A stretch of DNA of 47,164 nucleotides, taken from the NCBI GenBank assembly GCA_903842795.1, contig CAIMNJ010000014.1, positions 1-47,164 of the forward strand, given 5' to 3'. Of the stretch, positions 1-12,520 are shown one piece after another; the stretch's first letter is position 1; the number at the start of each line of letters is the position of its first letter. The notes below the pieces were generated by a model that ran no database searches, was not told the DNA's origin, and worked only from the letters and a program-made list of their open reading frames with translations. The translations under genes were made by a program, and so were the position numbers. The stretch comes from an uncultured bacterium. GTDB taxonomy: Bacteria > Patescibacteriota > Microgenomatia > UBA1400 > PJMF01.

Positions 1-249
1 AAAAATAATCAAAAAAATAATTGAAAAATAAAAATGGAGAAGAGTCAAAAAAAATTTTTTGACACATCTGGAAACAGGGAAGAGTGATATAGTTTGATAT
101 AGTCGTGAAAATTGTGGAAAACTCAAATATTATAGGACTATTATCTCTTGAAGTGATCTGGTTTGATATCAAAAACTTAGTTTTTGTGTTGCAAAAGTAT
201 GCAAAAATAATCTCTTTTGAGACATAAATGTGTTCAATAAAGCTTGATA

Positions 250-421
250 ATACAAGAAAAAACCCGAATAGGCCTTTCACAGGGAGGGGTCAGATAGCCT
301 GAGGAAGGGTTTTTAGACTGCTTCCTTAAAGGGAATGAAAGTGTATTTCTTAAATTGCAGAATAAAAAACAATATAAAAAACATTTTTAAATCACTACTG
401 CCCCGATGGTGGAGGGCTTTT
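250..421 (+). ncRNA. Candidate structured RNA (unassigned class)
   Basis: Nested complementary segments in non-coding sequence: CTTTCA(274-279)/TGAAAG(336-341) enclosing CAGG(280-283)/CCTG(298-301) and AGGAAG(302-307)/CTTCCT(321-326), i.e. a three-way junction; followed by a GCCC(400-403)/GGGC(414-417)+TTTT hairpin. Hand folding only. Confidence 0.3.
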
Positions 422-446
422 GTTGGTGATTTGCTCTAATTAGTAT

Positions 447-474
447 GTGTCGCACAATATAACTTTTACGACAT
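447..474. other. Candidate Xer/dif-like imperfect inverted repeat (11-6-11)
   Basis: GTGTCGCACAA-TATAAC-TTTTACGACAT; arms near-palindromic (TGTCG/CGACA exact), 6-nt centre; located in a gene-poor region ~1.25 kb from an Xer-type recombinase gene. Confidence 0.25.
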
Positions 475-871
475 AAACAATAAATTGATCTGGAAGGTGT
501 TGCAAAAACTTTTTATTATTGTTGTGTTTCTAATCTTGGCACTTATCTTTTTATGACTTATTTATCTCTTATTTTCTATGTCTAGCCTGCCTTGCGCTTG
601 CACCTTCATAAGACTTTTTACTTGGTTTTGCTATTTTTAAATGATTTCTCTACTTTTCTTCCTCTGGTGTAGCCTGGTAAGTTTGTTTATTGGAGGAGGC
701 TTTTTTTGGTGGCTATTCGATAAATAAATTGATGTATCAAGCTATTTATATCTGGTAGGCCGCTAGAAAGCCCAAAAACGGCTTTTTACTTGGCTAGCTT
801 GCATTGGTAGCGTCCAAAACCTAGTTTTTGACTAGCAATTCCTATAATTTGCAATAAAATGTGTTTAAGAA

Positions 872-1438
872 ATGCAAAAGAGCTTTTTGGTTGAACCCGC
901 GTTCAAATACAAAAAAAGTTTTTTAAAAGCAATGGCTGAAGTTCAGAGCGATAGTCAAAACAATTCCTTTGATTCAACAGCTAGCGCAACAATGTTTGAA
1001 AAGAAACTAAATCTTCATGATTTAAATGATGATTCAGTGTTTAAGAGTTTCCTCAAAAAAATTAAAGCAAAAGCTAATTTGAAAAAGACTTTTTGGCTGA
1101 TTAATAAGAAAGAATCTGGAGAAGAAACTTTTATTGGTCGAGTTAGGATTCGTCAGGCTTTAGATAAAGATGAAAAATTTATTTTAGGGCACATTGGTTA
1201 TTTAATTAGGCCAAGCATGCGCGGTCTTGGTTATGGAAATTTAATTCTCAGATTGGCTCTTAAGAAAGCGAAAAAAATTGTTACCGATCTTAATATAAAT
1301 CAAGACCAGGTTTTGCTTGCTTGCAAAGCTACCAACTTAGCTTCTAAGAAAATTATTTTGAATAATGGTGGTGTTTTAAGCAAAGAAATTGATCTGGGCA
1401 AATCTGGTAGGGAACTACTCTTTTGGATTAAGCTTTAA
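872..1438 (+). CDS. GNAT family N-acetyltransferase
   Basis: ORF 188 aa; motif GHIGYLIRPSMRGLGYGNLILRLALKKAK and ...ATNLASKKIILNNGGV typical of the GNAT acetyl-CoA binding fold. Confidence 0.8.
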   Translation: MQKSFLVEPAFKYKKSFLKAMAEVQSDSQNNSFDSTASATMFEKKLNLHDLNDDSVFKSFLKKIKAKANLKKTFWLINKKESGEETFIGRVRIRQALDKDEKFILGHIGYLIRPSMRGLGYGNLILRLALKKAKKIVTDLNINQDQVLLACKATNLASKKIILNNGGVLSKEIDLGKSGRELLFWIKL

Positions 1439-1468
1439 AAGCAAAGCTAGGAAATTTTAATGACTCTC

Positions 1469-1498
1469 TCCCCTTCTTTTTTTTGAGGGGATTTTTTT
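1469..1498 (+). terminator. Rho-independent terminator after GNAT gene
   Basis: TCCCCT(1469-1474) ... AGGGGA(1486-1491) followed by 7 T. Confidence 0.6.
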
Positions 1499-1719
1499 GT
1501 TGAATCAAGCTTTTTAAGAATCCTCTTTGTGAAAATATTATAAAAATGATTTGGAAGCGTAATGCGTAAATGTAGCAGGAAAAAGATTGATATAGCGAAG
1601 AAAAATGACAAAAAAGCCTTTTAGCAAACAAAAACCATGTCTGCTAAAGACTGATAATAAAAACAAAAGCTTTGCGCTAAGCTTAAAATTATTGTAGAGT
1701 AAATTGAGGGAAACTTGCA

Positions 1720-2655
1720 ATGAGCAATAATACCAATCCTAATATCGCCTTAATCGACTTTTTAGAGTCTCTTGAAGTGGAAAAAAACTTAAGTCGATTA
1801 ACTATTCGCAATTATGGCCATTATTTACGTCGCTTCAATGACTGGTTTAAGGATCAGGGCTATCATGATCTCAAAGAATTAGATCGTGAGATTTTGCGCA
1901 AGTATCGTATTTTCCTTGCTCGTTACTGCGACGAAATGTCAAGAACACTATCAAAAAAGACACAAAGCTATCACGTGATCGCGTTACGTTCGTGGTTCAA
2001 ATGGTTGATTAAAAACGATCAAGAAGTGATGCATCCTGAAAAAATTGATTTACCTAAAGGTGAATCAACTCATATGCAATTTGTAAATGTGGATGAGATC
2101 GAACGTTTATTGTCGCAACCTATTTTATCAAGCAAAGAAGGTTTAAGAGACAAAGCTATTTTAGAGGTTCTCTTCTCTACTGGTTTGCGCGTGAGTGAAT
2201 TAGTAGGACTCAATCGTGATCAAATCGATTTTACACGTCGGGAATTTGGTGTTATTGGTAAAGGTCGTCGCCCGCGTGTAGTTTTCTTGAGTGAGCGGGC
2301 GGCAGACTGGCTAATCCGCTACATGAACTCCAGGGAAGACAACTGGCGCCCAATTTTTATTAGATTATCAGGTAAAAAACCAGATTTATTGATGGATGGT
2401 GAAGAAATGCGTTTGACCACTCGTAGTGTGCAGCGACTGGTGGATAATTATGCCCGCAAAGCTAGACTAACTGTAAAACTTAGTCCTCATGGGATTAGAC
2501 ATAGCTTTGCTACTGATCTCTTGATCAATGGAGCTGGCTTGCGCGATGTTCAGGAGATGCTTGGTCACAAAAATATCGCCACTACCCAGATTTACACTCA
2601 CGTAACACAGCCACAACTAAAAAAAGTCTATGATGAGACCCACTCTAAGATGTGA
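1720..2655 (+). CDS. xer: Tyrosine recombinase, XerC/XerD-like
   Basis: SAM-like N-terminal domain; catalytic motifs STGLRVSELVGL, HGIRHSFATDLL, LGHKNIATTQIYTHV. Confidence 0.92.
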   Translation: MSNNTNPNIALIDFLESLEVEKNLSRLTIRNYGHYLRRFNDWFKDQGYHDLKELDREILRKYRIFLARYCDEMSRTLSKKTQSYHVIALRSWFKWLIKNDQEVMHPEKIDLPKGESTHMQFVNVDEIERLLSQPILSSKEGLRDKAILEVLFSTGLRVSELVGLNRDQIDFTRREFGVIGKGRRPRVVFLSERAADWLIRYMNSREDNWRPIFIRLSGKKPDLLMDGEEMRLTTRSVQRLVDNYARKARLTVKLSPHGIRHSFATDLLINGAGLRDVQEMLGHKNIATTQIYTHVTQPQLKKVYDETHSKM

Positions 2656-2728
2656 AGGTGGAAAATATAGCTCGCTTTTTTAATTGAGCAATGTTAAAAT
2701 CCCTGTTGTCTAATTTAAAATCTAAAAA

Positions 2729-2804
2729 GGGCCGCTAGCTCATTTGGTAGAGCGCTTCTATGGCATAGAAGAGGTGAGGGGTTCGATCCCCCTGCGGTCC
2801 ACCA
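2729..2804 (+). tRNA. tRNA-Ala (anticodon GGC), CCA encoded
   Basis: Cloverleaf by eye: acceptor GGGCCGC/GCGGTCC, D arm GCTC..GAGC, anticodon stem CTTCT/AGAAG with loop ATGGCAT, T arm with GTTCGAT, 3' ACCA. Confidence 0.95.
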
Positions 2805-2810
2805 GACAAA

Positions 2811-2838
2811 AAAGGCACGCAATTAAGCGTGCCTTTTT
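2811..2838 (+). terminator. Intrinsic terminator downstream of tRNA-Ala (may also serve convergent gyrA)
   Basis: AAAGGCACGC-AATTAA-GCGTGCCTTTTT hairpin with T tract; A tract on the other side makes it potentially bidirectional. Confidence 0.85.
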
Positions 2839-2856
2839 ATTTCCATTATTCTAATT

Positions 2857-5625
2857 TTATTCTTCCTCATCTCCTTCATCATTAGTTAGGGCGACAGCAA
2901 CTACTTGATCGTTATCACTCATTTTCATAAGGATGACGCCTTGAGTGGGTCTAGTGAGCATAGGAATGGAGCTTTTGCTGATGGACATCTTGATAGCTTT
3001 ACCAGTTTTGGTACTAATAACGACTTCTTTATTGAGTTCGGAAACCATCTTGGCAGCAGCGACTTTGCCGGTGCGCTTGGTGATTTCAGAGACTTTGACG
3101 CCTAAACCAGAGCGTTTTTGAAGTGGATAGCTCTCCAGGACGGTACGCTTGCCCATACCATTTTCAGTGATGATGAGTAAACTATTCTCTGCTAAGACTT
3201 CTTTTTTGTCTTCAAAAACTTCTACGCCAATCACATAATCGGTTCCATGAAGTGTAATTCCTTTGACACCTTTAGTGTCTCTCTGAGAGGATTTAACTTC
3301 TTCTTCACTGAAGCGGATAGATTTGCCGTCGTGAGTAATCAACATGATGTGATCATGGCCAGTAGTGATTTTGCCCCAGACAAGTTCATCGCCATCGTTA
3401 AGAATGATGGCGACAATGCCGCTTTGGCGAATATTATTGAATAACTTAAGAGCAGTTTTCTTGACTAAACCATTCTTTGTAGCCAAGGTGACATACTTGT
3501 CTTTATCTGCTTCTTGATCAACAACTAAGATAGATAAAACTTTTTCTTCGGCCTTAAGGTTGAGGATATTAACAATGGCAGTGCCTTTAGCTTGGCGACT
3601 GGCATCTGGAATCTCGTAAGACTTCATTTCAAAAACTCGACCCTGATTGGTAAAAAGGAAGAGATTGTCGTGAGTGTTACAAGTGACAATACATTTGAGA
3701 ACATCTTCAGCCTTCATATTGAGCCCTTTGCTGCCTTTACCACCTCTAGATTGAGAGCGGAAAGCATCTGGACTTAAGCGCTTGATGTAGCCACTTTCGG
3801 TCAAAGTAATGACGGTGGATTCTTCGGCAATTAAGTCTTCTTCGTTGAATTCGCCGATCTTACCTTTGATGACTTTGGTACGACGAGTATCGCCGTAAAG
3901 CTCAATCATTTCTTTGGTTTCAGTGGTGATTTTTTCAAGAATCTTGGCTGGATCATTAAGTAAATGAATTAAGACGCCAATAGTAGCTTGGATGGCAGCG
4001 TATTCTTCTTCAATTTTCTGTCTTTCCAGAGCAGCGAGGCGCTTGAGTTGCATTTCCAAAATCGCAGTGGCCTGAACGTCACTAAGACCAAATTTTTTCA
4101 TCAAGGCATCATGAGCAGTTGGAGTGTCTTTGGATTTTTTGATGGTTTCGATCACATCATCCAAATTATTGAGGGCAATAATCAAACCTTCCAAGATGTG
4201 AGCGCGGTCACGAGCTTCCTTGAGTTCATTTTGACTACGGCGCACTACCACCAATTGACGATGAATAATATATTCACGCAAGACTTGGCGCAAAGTCATG
4301 AGCTGAGGGGTGCCTTCACTATTGAGGGCAACCATATTGAGAGAAAAACTACTCTGAAGTTCTGAATACTTAAAAAGCTTATTTAAAACTACATTTGGTC
4401 TGGCGTCTTTCTTTAATTCGACGGTGATTTCCATACCGTTGCGATCAGAGTCATCACGCAAATTACGGATACCCATAATTTTTTTGTCGCGCACTAGATC
4501 AGCAATTTTCATCAATAAACGAGCTTTATTGACCTGATATGGCAATTCGGTAATGGAAATAGAAAAGGAATCTTTCTTGCCTTCTTCAATACTAGCTTTG
4601 CCGCGAATAACGATGCGACCTCGACCGCTGCGATAGGCTTCGGAGATCTCTTTTTGATCGTAAATAATACCGGCCGTTGGGAAATCTGGACCTTTTATAT
4701 GTTCCATCAATTCTTCATGGGTAACCTCACTCTCAAATTTGCCAGTTAGGTTGGCTGGTGGGGTTGCCAATATGGTATTGATGCATTCGGAATCAGAACT
4801 TAATTTCTCTTCACCAATTTCAATCTTGGTATTGCCGGTGGCTTTGCCCTTCTCAATCATGGCAACAATGGCATTGCAAACTTCAGTTAGATTATGAGGT
4901 GGAATTTTGGTAGCCATACCGACGGCGATACCTTCAGAGCCCATGAGCAAGAAATTTGGGATGCGAGTTGGTAGGACAGTTGGTTCTTTGGTGGAGCCAT
5001 CAAAGTTGTCAACAAAATCCACTGTGCCTTTATTAATGTCAGCCAAAAGCTCTTGGGTGATCTTGGCACTACGAGCTTCAGTGTAACGCATAGCAGCAGG
5101 GCTATCTCCGTCAATGGAACCAAAGTTACCCTGACCATCGATTAGTGGGTAACGCATACTAAAATCTTGGGCTAGACGGACCAAGGCCATATAAACTGCA
5201 CTATCACCGTGTGGATGATAACGACCGAGAACATCACCAACAATACGAGCAGATTTTTTGTAGGGAGTGTTGTAATGAATGCCAGATTTGAACATGGAAT
5301 AAAGGATGCGGCGATGGACTGGCTTTAGGCCGTCGCGAACGTCAGGTAGTGCACGAGAAACAATGACACTCATTGCATAGTCGAGATAGGATTTCTCCAT
5401 TTCATTGACAATCGAAGTGTGTTTGAGTTTGCCGTAATTACTGTCCTCAATAGTGCCAATTTTTGAAGCTAATGCTTCTAGATCGACGTCTTCAGTTTCT
5501 TCTGAAGTTTTTTCAATTTCTTCTGAGGTCTCTACTTCATCTTTAGCGTCTTCTAAAATTTCTTCGGTTTCATCTAAATCTTCGACACTGATGTTTGGAG
5601 TTTGTTTTTTGTTATCTTCTGACAT
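2857..5625 (-). CDS. gyrA: DNA gyrase subunit A
   Basis: [56 protein letters not shown] active-site region; QSRGGKG GyrA-box-like motif in the C-terminal beta-pinwheel. Confidence 0.96.
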   Translation of the reverse strand: MSEDNKKQTPNISVEDLDETEEILEDAKDEVETSEEIEKTSEETEDVDLEALASKIGTIEDSNYGKLKHTSIVNEMEKSYLDYAMSVIVSRALPDVRDGLKPVHRRILYSMFKSGIHYNTPYKKSARIVGDVLGRYHPHGDSAVYMALVRLAQDFSMRYPLIDGQGNFGSIDGDSPAAMRYTEARSAKITQELLADINKGTVDFVDNFDGSTKEPTVLPTRIPNFLLMGSEGIAVGMATKIPPHNLTEVCNAIVAMIEKGKATGNTKIEIGEEKLSSDSECINTILATPPANLTGKFESEVTHEELMEHIKGPDFPTAGIIYDQKEISEAYRSGRGRIVIRGKASIEEGKKDSFSISITELPYQVNKARLLMKIADLVRDKKIMGIRNLRDDSDRNGMEITVELKKDARPNVVLNKLFKYSELQSSFSLNMVALNSEGTPQLMTLRQVLREYIIHRQLVVVRRSQNELKEARDRAHILEGLIIALNNLDDVIETIKKSKDTPTAHDALMKKFGLSDVQATAILEMQLKRLAALERQKIEEEYAAIQATIGVLIHLLNDPAKILEKITTETKEMIELYGDTRRTKVIKGKIGEFNEEDLIAEESTVITLTESGYIKRLSPDAFRSQSRGGKGSKGLNMKAEDVLKCIVTCNTHDNLFLFTNQGRVFEMKSYEIPDASRQAKGTAIVNILNLKAEEKVLSILVVDQEADKDKYVTLATKNGLVKKTALKLFNNIRQSGIVAIILNDGDELVWGKITTGHDHIMLITHDGKSIRFSEEEVKSSQRDTKGVKGITLHGTDYVIGVEVFEDKKEVLAENSLLIITENGMGKRTVLESYPLQKRSGLGVKVSEITKRTGKVAAAKMVSELNKEVVISTKTGKAIKMSISKSSIPMLTRPTQGVILMKMSDNDQVVAVALTNDEGDEEE

Positions 5626-5724
5626 ATTGTTTAACTTTTCGATCTGTTATTTAATATTTTGATTTGATTAATATTTGTCTCCAATAATAGACTGATAATT
5701 CAATCTAAAATTTAATTATTTCTT

Positions 5725-5753
5725 TTTAGCAGACTATTCTCTACTCTGCTAAA
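5725..5753. repeat. Perfect 8-bp inverted repeat in ppaC-gyrA intergenic region
   Basis: TTTAGCAG(5725-5732)-13 nt-CTGCTAAA(5746-5753); similar core at 1620-1648. Confidence 0.5.
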
Positions 5754-5769
5754 CAATTAATATGTCAAA

Positions 5770-6687
5770 CTAACTCACAGCTCTCTCAATTGGTGGAGCG
5801 ATTTCTTTTTTACGAGATAGACGTTCACCAATATCTAAGACTTGCTCAACTACAGTGCCGCCAAAAGCTTTGACAGCTACTGCCGCTGCCTCATCATTGA
5901 GAATGAGTAATTTAGTATTGACCTTGAGAATGTCAGTAATGGCAACAAAAATCATGTCAGCCCCAAGCTCGGTTTTGACGCGATCCATAGCAGTCAAAAG
6001 CTCTGCTTTTTTATCGGTAAGGACTTTGTCTTGTTCAACAGTTTCCAGCTGGTCAATCATAACTTTGTGGCCAGCAAAATCAAAAACTTTGTAGTCATTC
6101 TTAACAATTTCTTCAGGACTAAGTTTACTTACATCGGACTTAGCTTTGAAGATCTCCAAACTAAAGGCATCGATGTCGGTAATTTGAGCAATGGCGGCTA
6201 ATTCGAGGGCCAATTCCTTGTCCTTTGGAGTACAAGTGACAGACTTGAATCCGACAGTGTCAGAAAGAATGGCGGCAAGCATCAGGCTGGCCAATTTAAC
6301 TTCTGGAATAAAGCCAGCCTCTTTCATCATGAAAAAAATAATGCTGTTGGATGAGCCCCAAGTTTTGAAAGTTAGATTGATGGGTTGCTCGAAATTAAAA
6401 TTGGCTTTGTGGTGATCAACAATTTCAATGATTTGGCCAGGATTAAGACCTTCCAAGCGCTGTGATTCTTCATTGTGATCAACTAAGATGACCTGATCAT
6501 CACTAGTGAGATCGTTAGCAGTAATCATTTTTGGAGCGCTGAGGCCAAATTTATCCATAAGAAAGGTAGTCTCTGGATTGAGAGGGCCAGTAACGGCGGC
6601 TTCAAAACCATAAAGACTTGCTAGCGCCATAGCAGCAACAACGGAATCAGTATCTGGTTTGAGGTGGCCAATAACGTAAGTTTTCAT
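5770..6687 (-). CDS. ppaC: Manganese-dependent inorganic pyrophosphatase (family II, DHH)
   Basis: YVIGHLKPDTDSVVAAMALA, VDHNE, EIVDHHKANF, AAILSDTVGFKS motifs. Confidence 0.92.
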   Translation of the reverse strand: MKTYVIGHLKPDTDSVVAAMALASLYGFEAAVTGPLNPETTFLMDKFGLSAPKMITANDLTSDDQVILVDHNEESQRLEGLNPGQIIEIVDHHKANFNFEQPINLTFKTWGSSNSIIFFMMKEAGFIPEVKLASLMLAAILSDTVGFKSVTCTPKDKELALELAAIAQITDIDAFSLEIFKAKSDVSKLSPEEIVKNDYKVFDFAGHKVMIDQLETVEQDKVLTDKKAELLTAMDRVKTELGADMIFVAITDILKVNTKLLILNDEAAAVAVKAFGGTVVEQVLDIGERLSRKKEIAPPIERAVS

Positions 6688-6701
6688 TGTTTTTCCTTTC
6701 T

Positions 6702-9594
<2,893 letters not shown>

Positions 9595-9614
9595 TATAAA
9601 GTCAGAGTTTTCAT

Positions 9615-11450
9615 ATGTTAACTGCCCAAAACGATACTAATTCGACCGGTCAGGCTGTTGATGTGCCTGTTGTTCCTGCCTCAGGTGTTAATCCTAGTTC
9701 TCCTGCGGTTCAATTTATTCCAACCAACTCTTTCCTTGATTCTTTATATCACAGCAATCAACTGACTCTTGATCAAGTGGAGAGTTTGCGTCGAAAAAGC
9801 CTCGAAAGTGGTGAATCCTATGAAAGTTTAATCAAAGACCAAGGCTTACTTTCTAATTCAATCATTGGTAAAGCTAAGGCCGATTACAATCATTTGGGTT
9901 ATATTGATTTGACTGGTGTCGGCATTGATCCGGAAGCACTTGGTTTGATTGATGAATCAATTGCTAAGAGATACAAAGTTTTGCCTTTTGCTCTCAATAA
10001 AGAAGCTGATTCGATCAAGATAGCCATGTTTGATCCTTTAGATTTGACTGCGGTTGAATTTTTGAAGCAAAAAACTAATCGTAATGTTGAGGCTTACTAT
10101 GCAGATGAAGAAGTTCTTGATCGTCTAATCATTGAGCGTTATTCACAAAATCTTACTACAGAGGTGGATGAAGCAATTAAAACTACAAGTCAGTTTCAGC
10201 AGAAGGCTGCTGGAGGCGTGGCGATTAATAATTCTGGTCAAATTCTGCGTGATGCTCCAATTAATCGCATTGTAGAAAACATTTTGGATTTTGCTATTAG
10301 CTCTAGAGCTTCAGATATACACATCGAACCTCAGGGCAATAACGTCCGTGTACGTTATCGCATTGATGGTATTTTGGTGGAAAAATTGATTCTACCTAAA
10401 AATGTGCACGAGGCGGTGGTTTCAAGAATCAAAATTATGGCTAATTTAAAAATCGATGAGAAACGTTTGCCTCAGGATGGACGTTTTAATTACAATAATT
10501 CTGGCAAGGAAATTGACTTACGTATCTCTACTCTTCCAACCGTTCATGGCGAAAAAATCGTGATGAGACTTTTGGAAAAAAATACTTCCGTCCCATCTCT
10601 TAATGATTTAGGCTTAAGCGGCTTGGCTTTACGTCGTGTACTCAATGCTATCAAAATTCCTCACGGGATTATTTTGATCACTGGTCCAACTGGTTCTGGT
10701 AAAACAACAACTCTTTATTCGATTTTGCACATGATTAATAGCGTTGGAGTCAATATTATGACTTTGGAAGATCCAGTTGAGTACCAAATTCCTGGAGTTA
10801 GTCAGGTACAAGTCAATCCAAAAGCCGGTTTAACCTTTGCTTCTGGTTTACGTTCTTTTTTACGTCAGGATCCAGATATTGTGATGGTGGGTGAGATTCG
10901 TGATAACGAGACCTCCGATCTTGCTCTGCAAGCTTCTCTTACTGGTCATTTGGTTTTTACCACATTGCATACCAATAGTGCGGCTGGTGCTTTACCTCGT
11001 TTGTTGGATATGGGAGCAGAGCCATTTTTGTTATCTTCATCAATGTTATTAACTCTTGGGCAAAGAGTGGTGCGTGTAATCAATCCAAAATATAAAGAGG
11101 AATATAAGCCTGAGCCAGAAGTTATTGAAAACATTAAACAAACTCTTGGTCCGCTTTTTGAAGCCTTCTGTAAAGATAGAGGTAAAGATCCAAACAACAT
11201 TACCCTTTTCCGTCCAATGGAAAATAGACCAAGTACAGAACCAGAATATAAAGGTCGTATTGCTATTTTTGAGGTAATGGCGATTAGTCCTGAAGTTTCT
11301 CAATTGATTTTAAAACGTAGTTCAGAAGCTGAACTAGAAGATGTGGCGCGCAAACAGGGTATGATTTTGATGAAGCAAGATGGCTACTTGAAGGTTTTGG
11401 ATGGTTTAACCACGATTGAGGAAGTCTTGCGTGTAGCTGATGTTAAATAA
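9615..11450 (+). CDS. pilB: Type IV pilus assembly ATPase PilB/GspE family
   Basis: MshEN-like N-terminus; SDIHIEPQ, GPTGSGKTTTLYS, EDPVEYQIPGVSQVQVN, LRQDPDIVMVGEIRD, GHLVFTTLHTNSA. Confidence 0.95.
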   Translation: MLTAQNDTNSTGQAVDVPVVPASGVNPSSPAVQFIPTNSFLDSLYHSNQLTLDQVESLRRKSLESGESYESLIKDQGLLSNSIIGKAKADYNHLGYIDLTGVGIDPEALGLIDESIAKRYKVLPFALNKEADSIKIAMFDPLDLTAVEFLKQKTNRNVEAYYADEEVLDRLIIERYSQNLTTEVDEAIKTTSQFQQKAAGGVAINNSGQILRDAPINRIVENILDFAISSRASDIHIEPQGNNVRVRYRIDGILVEKLILPKNVHEAVVSRIKIMANLKIDEKRLPQDGRFNYNNSGKEIDLRISTLPTVHGEKIVMRLLEKNTSVPSLNDLGLSGLALRRVLNAIKIPHGIILITGPTGSGKTTTLYSILHMINSVGVNIMTLEDPVEYQIPGVSQVQVNPKAGLTFASGLRSFLRQDPDIVMVGEIRDNETSDLALQASLTGHLVFTTLHTNSAAGALPRLLDMGAEPFLLSSSMLLTLGQRVVRVINPKYKEEYKPEPEVIENIKQTLGPLFEAFCKDRGKDPNNITLFRPMENRPSTEPEYKGRIAIFEVMAISPEVSQLILKRSSEAELEDVARKQGMILMKQDGYLKVLDGLTTIEEVLRVADVK

Positions 11451-11452
11451 AA

Positions 11453-12511
11453 ATGCAAATTAAAGATTTATTACAATTTACCATTGATAACAAAGGTTCA
11501 GATATCCACTTAATTGCTGGTTCTCCCCTTTCTGTCAGAGTAAATGGTGTTTTGAGTTTTCCAGCTGGTCCTTCAATTTTAAACAAAGAACAGGTAGAAA
11601 ATTTGATTTTTGGTCTTTTGAGCAAGGAACAAAAAGAAACTTTGGAAACAGAAAAAGAGATTGATTTGGCTTACCAATTTGGTAGTAAGGGTCGTTTCAG
11701 AATTAATGTTTATAGGCAAATGGAAAGCTATGCAGCTGCTTTGCGTTTGATTCCAGATGCTATTAAAACAATTGACGAACTAGGTTTGCCAAAAATTTTT
11801 CACAGTTTTTCTAATTACAATCAGGGTCTGGTTTTGTTTACTGGGCCAACTGGTGAAGGTAAATCCACTTCTTTGGCAGCGATTATTGATGAGATTAATC
11901 AGTTGGAGAGTCATCATATTTTGACCATTGAGGATCCAGTAGAGTTTGTTTATAAAGCCGCCAAAAGTGTAATTTCTCAACGTGAAGTTGGCAAGGATAC
12001 CAAGGCTTGGCAAGCAGCTCTGCGCTCAGCCTTGCGCTCTGACCCAGATGTGGTTTTGGTGGGTGAAATGCGTGATTTTGAAACTATTTCTTTGACTTTG
12101 ACTTTAGCTGAAACTGGACATTTGGTTTTTGCCACTTTGCATACCAACACGGCTTCACAAACAATTGATCGTATTGTGGATGTTTTTCCTTCTCATCAGC
12201 AATCTCAGGTGCGTCAACAACTTTCTACAGTTTTAAATGCGGTGGTGTCACAGCGTCTGATTCCCAAGATTCATGGCGGTCGTGTGGCGGCGGTGGAAAT
12301 TATGTTGAATACGCCTGCTGTGGCTAATTTAATTCGTGAAGAAAAAGTTTTTCAAATTGATGGAGTGATTCAAACCTCTTCTGGTTCTGGCATGATGCTA
12401 ATGGAAAACCACTTAATTGATTTGCTTAATCAGAAAATTATTAGCAAGGAAACTGCTTTATCAAGATCTTTCAGACCAAATGAGTTAATTAGACTTTTGG
12501 ACAGTAAGTAA
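11453..12511 (+). CDS. pilT: Type IV pilus retraction ATPase PilT family
   Basis: GSDIHLIAGSPLSVRVNG, GPTGEGKST, EDPVEFVY, LRSDPDVVLVGEMRD, GHLVFATLHTNTA. Confidence 0.95.
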   Translation: MQIKDLLQFTIDNKGSDIHLIAGSPLSVRVNGVLSFPAGPSILNKEQVENLIFGLLSKEQKETLETEKEIDLAYQFGSKGRFRINVYRQMESYAAALRLIPDAIKTIDELGLPKIFHSFSNYNQGLVLFTGPTGEGKSTSLAAIIDEINQLESHHILTIEDPVEFVYKAAKSVISQREVGKDTKAWQAALRSALRSDPDVVLVGEMRDFETISLTLTLAETGHLVFATLHTNTASQTIDRIVDVFPSHQQSQVRQQLSTVLNAVVSQRLIPKIHGGRVAAVEIMLNTPAVANLIREEKVFQIDGVIQTSSGSGMMLMENHLIDLLNQKIISKETALSRSFRPNELIRLLDSK

Positions 12512-12520
12512 TGAGTTGCT

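Noticed and set aside
1-870. Possible oriC in the AT-rich left end (TGTGGAAAA near 114-122, TTTGATAT repeats near 93-170)
   Set aside because: Only one weak DnaA-box-like match and no adjacent dnaA/dnaN; needs whole-genome GC skew.
1428-1720. Two minus-strand ORFs (1428-1631, 1538-1720) upstream of xer
   Set aside because: Low-complexity Phe/Leu/Lys composition, overlapping each other and a terminator; no motif.
2905-4365. Plus-strand ORFs (2905, 3247, 3592, 3988) opposite gyrA
   Set aside because: Shadow ORFs on the antisense strand of a confidently identified conserved gene.
11849-11875. PilT Walker A GPTGEGKST instead of GPTGSGKST
   Set aside because: The essential GxxxxGK(S/T) pattern is intact; a single variable-position change is not enough to claim altered function.
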